Assembly (NCBI GenBank): GCA_903930585.1
Contig: CAIYZD010000601.1
Span: 1 to 34,236 of the forward strand
Direction of reading: 5' to 3'
Length of the DNA: 34,236 bases
DNA from: an uncultured Geobacteraceae bacterium
Lineage (GTDB): Bacteria > Desulfobacterota > Desulfuromonadia > Geobacterales > Pseudopelobacteraceae
The notes beneath the pieces were generated by a model. That model had not been told where the DNA came from. It searched no databases and saw only the letters and a program-made list of their open reading frames with translations. Below, one piece after another: positions 30,137-34,236 of the stretch. Position numbers and translations under genes: made by a program. Position 1 is the stretch's first letter; each line of letters begins with the position of its first letter.

Positions 30137-30964
30137 CTAGAAATACCGTCGTGCACCCACAAACCGTTTTTCAAAATAACTGTCACTGACCGCCGTTACC
30201 CGGATATCTTCACCCCGGCGTGGTGCGTGAACAAACCTCCCCTCCCCGACATAAATACCGACGTGGCTGATTTTGTCCGCGGATGCTCCGAAAAAAACCA
30301 GATCTCCATCTTTCAGTTCATCTTTAACGATCAGATCACCCGCCTTGAACTGGTCACGTGAGGTTCGCGGAATGCTGAGTCCACACAGGTTGTAGACCGC
30401 CCGGACAAAACCGCTGCAATCCATGCCTTCCACCACATTATCTCCCCCCCACCGGTAGGGGATACCGACAAATCGTTCGGCGGTACGGGCGGCAATGGCT
30501 CCCATATCCCTGGTGTCCTTTATCGGTTTGGGCAGAGGTTTTTCAGCAGCCTCTTTCGGGATAACCGGTTGCAGCGACGGCGACGGTTTTCTGAATTCGT
30601 CCGGTGGCGGTTTTTGCCATCCCGGACCTTTCGGCTGACTGAAAACAACTTCGTTGGGGGGAGCGATATAATAGCTGTCGATCAAACGCTCTGCGACAAG
30701 CTTTTTAGCCGCAGCACGCGCTTTCTCTTTGCTGGGGAAATCACCGAAACGGACGGCATAGACGCCATTATCCTTGCGGAAATAGAACGCTTCAATCCCC
30801 TTGGTCTGAAGTTTTGTGGTAAAACGCTCGGCGTTGTTGACGTCGGCAAACGCGCCCATCTGAATGGCATAGCCAAGCCGCGTAATTCCGGTCGATTTTG
30901 CGGCATGAGCCGTCAGAGTACAGATACAGAGCAGGAGAACTATACATTGCGTTCGAAAAATCAT
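30137..30964 (-). CDS. Exported SPOR-NlpC/P60 peptidoglycan hydrolase
   Basis: 275 residues. Signal peptide with core IVLLLCICTLTAHAA. The SPOR domain (about 30-105: YAIQMGAFADVNNAERFTTK, 'VYAVRFGDFPSKEKARAAAK') binds denuded glycan strands, often at division sites. A proline-rich linker follows. The NlpC/P60 domain (about 155-275) has the catalytic Cys in GMDCSGFVRAVY, the His in ISHVGIYVG and a second His in FVHAPRRG, so the triad seems complete. Preceded by YRWGGD as usual. It should cut cell-wall peptides in the periplasm. No good ribosome-binding site is seen before the ATG at 30964, so the start is less sure. Confidence 0.9.
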   Translation of the reverse strand: MIFRTQCIVLLLCICTLTAHAAKSTGITRLGYAIQMGAFADVNNAERFTTKLQTKGIEAFYFRKDNGVYAVRFGDFPSKEKARAAAKKLVAERLIDSYYIAPPNEVVFSQPKGPGWQKPPPDEFRKPSPSLQPVIPKEAAEKPLPKPIKDTRDMGAIAARTAERFVGIPYRWGGDNVVEGMDCSGFVRAVYNLCGLSIPRTSRDQFKAGDLIVKDELKDGDLVFFGASADKISHVGIYVGEGRFVHAPRRGEDIRVTAVSDSYFEKRFVGARRYF

Positions 30965-31213
30965 GGGGCGCCATTGAGTACGCGAGAAGAAATAACCGCC
31001 TTTTCAGGCAGAAATTACGTCGTTAACGCACATATCCTGTTTATCAGGGTTGGGAGTGAATGAAAATATAACTGGACTTTGATAGTAGACGTAATTGGAG
31101 CGGTGGTAAAGCAGAAATTTACATGTCAGGTCCCTTATGGCATTGACAACAGCCTCACTTTTGAGGTAGTTTCAGATCTCTGAATGGCGCCGAAGTGCCG
31201 AAAAATTGACAGT

Positions 31214-31289
31214 GCCATTTTAGCTCAGTTGGTAGAGCACATCACTCGTAATGATGAGGTCGTCGGTTCGATTCCGACAAATGGCTCCA
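31214..31289 (+). tRNA. tRNA-Thr (anticodon CGT)
   Basis: A full cloverleaf with acceptor stem GCCATTT/AAATGGC, D arm AGCTCAGTTGGTAGAGC, anticodon stem ATCA/TGAT around CTCGTAA (anticodon CGT, 31247-31249), T arm GTCGG-TTCGATT-CCGAC and encoded CCA. It reads ACG codons. It stands alone, with a terminator just after it, at the border of an AT-rich region. Confidence 0.96.
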
Positions 31290-31297
31290 AAAAAAAT

Positions 31298-31335
31298 AAG
31301 CACTTACAGTTTATGCTGTAGGTGCTTTATTTTTA
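31298..31335 (+). terminator. Terminator after tRNA-Thr
   Basis: AAGCAC and TACAG pair with CTGTA and GTGCTT (31298-31309 with 31316-31327, one T.G pair, six-base loop), followed by TATTTTT. It lies nine bases after the tRNA CCA end. Confidence 0.85.
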
Positions 31336-31361
31336 ACTTTATATAGCTTTGAGGAATTGCC

Positions 31362-32195
31362 ATGGAAAAAATATCTTCAAAACAATTTGATGATTTGATC
31401 AATGATTATAAAAGGGCTAAGGAAAATAAACGAGCTGAAGATCTTGATGCTGAATATACCTGTTTAAAAATATTATATGCCATACTTGAGACAAATGATT
31501 TCAAGTTTGTAGATTTTGAAACGGTTTCATTTTCAAATAATTTTGAAATTCAGGAACTTGAAATAATATGCGGCAAATACAAGTCACACAAGATAGTAAA
31601 AGGCAGTGATTTCGTCACTAAATTCAAAATCAGCCCCTATACTTTTGCAGAATTTTTAGAAGTTAACGGAGCTTGTAATGAAAGGAAACGAGACAACAGG
31701 AAACGCCCGGTGGGCCATTATATTGAAAAAGATAAACAGGTAAAAGTTCCCAATGTAGGGGATTATATTGTGTGTGCTACAACCGGTTTCTGGAGGCAGG
31801 CAACTAAAGCCGACGTTGAGGATTTTGAAATAAAACGTAAGGAATCTCTGTATTTGAGTTTTAATGACGATACGGAACAAGTTATAAATGATACAGTACA
31901 TGGAACTGCTATAGCCAGCTCTCATAATGCTGAACCATCTCTTACTAACGACACGCGTCATTCTCATTATGTACGTGGAAGTGCATCAGAACTGGCCGCT
32001 TCTATTGTCCTAAATGATGAGAATACCGGGTTGTTACCATCCTCTGCATCTATTAAAAAAAATGACAGTGAAGTTACGAGAGATATTGATGAAATTAAGT
32101 ATCGGTTGGAAAGAATAGTCGAGATGAAAAACATCGGATTGCTTTCTGAAGAGGACTTCAAAAATAAGAAGGAGGAGCTTCTCAGCAGGATTTGA
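31362..32195 (+). CDS. Hypothetical protein with C-terminal SHOCT-like segment
   Basis: 277 residues; GAGGAA precedes the ATG. The first 165 residues are charged and rich in Lys, Glu and Asp, with no signal peptide (SSKQFDDLINDYKRAKENKR, then PNVGDYIVCATTGFWRQATK). The middle is Ser/Asn-rich and probably flexible. The last 35 residues (IKYRLERIVEMKNIGLLSEE, then DFKNKKEELLSRI) fit the SHOCT motif, a short C-terminal oligomerisation helix pair. The base composition is clearly more AT-rich than the genes to the left, as expected for acquired DNA beside a tRNA. Function unknown. Confidence 0.65.
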   Translation: MEKISSKQFDDLINDYKRAKENKRAEDLDAEYTCLKILYAILETNDFKFVDFETVSFSNNFEIQELEIICGKYKSHKIVKGSDFVTKFKISPYTFAEFLEVNGACNERKRDNRKRPVGHYIEKDKQVKVPNVGDYIVCATTGFWRQATKADVEDFEIKRKESLYLSFNDDTEQVINDTVHGTAIASSHNAEPSLTNDTRHSHYVRGSASELAASIVLNDENTGLLPSSASIKKNDSEVTRDIDEIKYRLERIVEMKNIGLLSEEDFKNKKEELLSRI

Positions 32196-32274
32196 TGAAT
32201 TCAATTGCAGGCAATTAATCTGTTTTACTTGTATATATCCCGTTATACGTTACTTTTGAGGGAGGGGGGATGGC

Positions 32275-33444
32275 ATGAATGGTATCAACAATCAGGATGT
32301 TGACTATCTTAAGTCAGCTACCGTTTTATATGTTGAAGATGAAGGTTGTACAAGAGAGCTCTTTAGTTTGTTTCTTACCCAATCAGTTGGCACCCTTATA
32401 ACTGCTGTCGACGGTGTCGAAGGTCTTGAAGCCTTCAAAAACCATCTCCCGGATATTGTCATTACAGACGTAATAATGCCTGTTATGGATGGCATCGCTA
32501 TGTCCGCAGCTATTAGAAAAATTTCCCCTTTTGTACCGATAATAGTTCTTACCGCTTTTGAGCAGACTGACTTACTCAAGAAAGCGATTGCGGCAAATGT
32601 CACTAAATACGTTACTAAACCGGTAAAAAATCAAGAACTATTAGATTGCCTTATTGATTGTGTGCATATTTTACGTGCTGAACAGCAGCTCAGACAACAG
32701 CATCAACGTGAAGTCCAGGAAATATGGGCAAAGCAGAATAAAGACCTTGCTATCATAACGAGTGGGATAGCGGAAGATTACAGCGATTTGATGCAAAAGG
32801 TACTTAGTGCTGCAACAAGCGCAAAAATGCAGCTTACGCAAGAAGACAATAAAGCATCAGGCTATTTCGATGAGATCATACAATACACCAATAATGCCTA
32901 TTTACTTGGTAACCTTTTGAATATACTAGGCAATGACTATAAAGCCAAAACGGTGAGTGCTCATATCATGCCCTACATAAGTGACGTTGTGAAAAATGCA
33001 CTTACCGGTACGGATATAGTTTTCAAAATGGAATATGCTGATGATCTGCCACAGGTATATTATATTGAGGAACAGTTGCAGCTTGTCTTTAAAAGTCTGA
33101 CGATAAACGCAGTAGATGCCATGGCTTCAAATGGAATGTTGACTCTGTCAGCGAAATGCGTTGAAATCTTGGAGCAGGATCCTGTGCCGATTATTCCCGG
33201 ACCCTACTTGTTGATTTCACTGACTGATAATGGAGAAGGTATCTCTCCTGAAGTTTTGCCAAATATTTTTACCCCCTATTTCAGCACAAAGCCCCACTCA
33301 ACTCAAAGAGGTGGCTTAAGCTTATCTCTCTGCCGCATAATAATTGTAAAGCATGGTGGTATAATTACCGCTGGTTCAACACTCGGGAAGGGCACTATAA
33401 TCCGTATTTGGCTGCCAATTGGAAGTTATGCAAATATGGATTGA
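32275..33444 (+). CDS. Response regulator receiver / histidine-kinase-like protein lacking the phosphoacceptor His
   Basis: 389 residues; a GGGAGGGGGG site precedes the ATG. The receiver domain (about 15-130) is complete: acidic pair in LYVEDEG, phosphoacceptor Asp in [12 protein letters not shown], switch Thr in VLTAF and Lys in VTKPVK. A short coiled region follows. Where a dimerisation domain would carry 'GIAHDFNN', this protein has GIAEDYSDL, Glu in place of the expected His. The ATPase domain has an N box ([13 protein letters not shown]), a G1 box (DNGEGIS), an F box ([10 protein letters not shown]) and a degenerate G2 region (RGGLSLSLC rather than GTGLGL). It may bind ATP but not autophosphorylate, acting as a phospho-sink or pseudokinase. 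No output domain is seen. AT-rich. Overlaps the following gene by 17 bp. Confidence 0.82.
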   Translation: MNGINNQDVDYLKSATVLYVEDEGCTRELFSLFLTQSVGTLITAVDGVEGLEAFKNHLPDIVITDVIMPVMDGIAMSAAIRKISPFVPIIVLTAFEQTDLLKKAIAANVTKYVTKPVKNQELLDCLIDCVHILRAEQQLRQQHQREVQEIWAKQNKDLAIITSGIAEDYSDLMQKVLSAATSAKMQLTQEDNKASGYFDEIIQYTNNAYLLGNLLNILGNDYKAKTVSAHIMPYISDVVKNALTGTDIVFKMEYADDLPQVYYIEEQLQLVFKSLTINAVDAMASNGMLTLSAKCVEILEQDPVPIIPGPYLLISLTDNGEGISPEVLPNIFTPYFSTKPHSTQRGGLSLSLCRIIIVKHGGIITAGSTLGKGTIIRIWLPIGSYANMD

Positions 33445-33934
33445 TGCAGACGCCTGTCCTCGTGTAATCAAGGAAATCTTGTTTAAAGCTTCTGAACGGT
33501 TGAAGATACCTGTGTGCCTCGTTGCCAATAAATCCCTTGCCAGGCACAACAGTCATCTTGTCGAATCGATCGTTGTTGATGACGGACCGGATGTCGCTGA
33601 CGACTACATTGTGTCACATGCGGTACCCGAGGATTTAGTAGTTACTGCTGACATACCACTGGCTGCCAGAATCGTTGCCAACGGCGGGATCGCAATTGAC
33701 CCGAGGGGAGAACTTTACACGGAAGAGAACGTGGGCGAGATACTTGCCATGCGGAATTTAATGATGGAACTTCGTGAAGGTGGTCTTGTTCAAGGAGGCC
33801 CGGCAGCATTCAGCACGACCGATAAGCAGCGATTTGCCTCATCACTTGATCGTATAGTAACCATAATGGTACGTGGCAATCGGCCTAAATCTGATGGCTC
33901 CTGGACTATTATTCAAACTTGCAGAGGAAAATGA
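33428..33934 (+). CDS. YaiI/YqxD family protein (DUF188) with abnormal C-terminus
   Basis: 168 residues. The ATG at 33428 is preceded by GGAAG and opens the family signature [18 protein letters not shown]; a TTG three codons earlier is less likely. Further family motifs are [60 protein letters not shown], '[11 protein letters not shown]' and RFASSLDRI. Relatives (about 150 residues) end a few residues after 'LDR'. Here about 25 unrelated residues are read instead from what seems to be the start of a broken EAL domain, MVRGNRP. The acidic N-terminal residues suggest a PIN-like metal-binding nuclease fold; the function is not established. It starts inside the end of the kinase-like gene. Confidence 0.85.
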   Translation: MQIWIDADACPRVIKEILFKASERLKIPVCLVANKSLARHNSHLVESIVVDDGPDVADDYIVSHAVPEDLVVTADIPLAARIVANGGIAIDPRGELYTEENVGEILAMRNLMMELREGGLVQGGPAAFSTTDKQRFASSLDRIVTIMVRGNRPKSDGSWTIIQTCRGK

Positions 33935-34236
33935 TCTACTGTTCTTCCTTGATAGAGTTTGCAGAGAAAACGCATTAAAAACCGCTGCGGTTAAAAAAAT
34001 AACGGCAGATATTTTCATCAACTTTATACCTACACCTGCACCGGATATTGGACTTTTATCGTGAAAAAGGATTTCGCACCGCTCTGGATGATATTGGTAG
34101 CGACCACACAAACCTGGCTACTCTGGCAATATTAGGTGCAGATGTAATTAAGATTGACATGGAAATTATTCGAGGGATTGACCGTGATTCAGTCAAACAG
34201 TCAATATTTGGAGCACTGGTTGCAATTGCTCACGAA
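33860..34236 (+). pseudogene. EAL-domain (c-di-GMP phosphodiesterase) remnant, frameshifted
   Basis: Three reading frames carry successive pieces of one EAL domain. The YaiI frame ends with [10 protein letters not shown] second frame (33873-34064) encodes [20 protein letters not shown], then IFINFIPTP. A third (from about 34045 to the window end) encodes ILDFYREKGFRTALDDIGSD and VIKIDMEIIRGIDRDSVKQS. An intact domain would have about 30 more residues between FINFIPT and the ILDFYR-like motif, including its ExxE metal site, and a catalytic EAL before the RG motif, where TIMVRG is read here. So there are at least two frame changes and one deletion. It cannot make an active phosphodiesterase unless the continuation beyond the window changes this. 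Confidence 0.75.

Overview
The window looks like a chromosomal segment of a Geobacter-type deltaproteobacterium (Desulfuromonadia; Geobacter, Trichlorobacter or Pelobacter relatives). This is inferred from the gene families and moderate GC content, because no marker gene for taxonomy is present. Most of it is ordinary chromosome. The left edge carries what looks like an insertion-sequence scar. The right edge, beyond a tRNA-Thr gene, is AT-rich and partly decayed.

Region 1 (1-4390) concerns sulfur. A porin gene (93-959, minus) has lost its 3' end next to the start of a probable transposase gene. Upstream of it is a minus-strand operon with an Rrf2 regulator, cysteine synthase, a YezD-like protein and a NifB-like radical SAM protein. 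The porin, the cysteine operon and the first rhodanese gene are all preceded by copies of one small RNA hairpin. It has an invariant UGA/AG internal loop and covarying stems. In four of five copies it overlaps a strong intrinsic terminator. This looks like an antitermination or riboswitch-like leader family that I cannot assign to a known class.

Region 2 (4389-18683, plus) has two rhodanese lipoproteins, one of them an internally duplicated four-domain protein, and then a tightly packed series of ten genes. These encode an outer-membrane barrel, an Fe-S/CCG protein fused to a TVP38-type membrane domain, a GT2 glycosyltransferase, an exported rhodanese, a small exported protein, an ArsS-like radical SAM protein, a processive GT2 glycosyltransferase, a DUF2064 (TIGR04282-type) protein and two B12-binding radical SAM proteins. 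Together they resemble a biosynthetic and export locus for an unknown glycosylated, possibly sulfur-, selenium- or arsenic-containing, envelope compound. No arsM-like methyltransferase is seen.

Region 3 (18689-25046, minus) has an operon for an 836-residue SPFH/band-7 protein with five exact-length 74-residue repeats, a TonB-like protein and an ankyrin/LprI-like lipoprotein. Two hypothetical genes lie upstream of it. Region 4 (25213-30964) has a Spy-like periplasmic protein with a Gly/Cys/Met-rich tail, a TPP riboswitch controlling a thiE-thiD fusion and thiC, then DUF1015 and SPOR-NlpC/P60 genes on the minus strand.

Region 5 (31214-34236) has tRNA-Thr(CGT), an AT-rich SHOCT-tailed hypothetical gene, a response-regulator/histidine-kinase-like protein lacking the expected phosphoacceptor His, a YaiI/YqxD-family gene with an abnormal C-terminus, and a frameshifted EAL-domain remnant running off the end.
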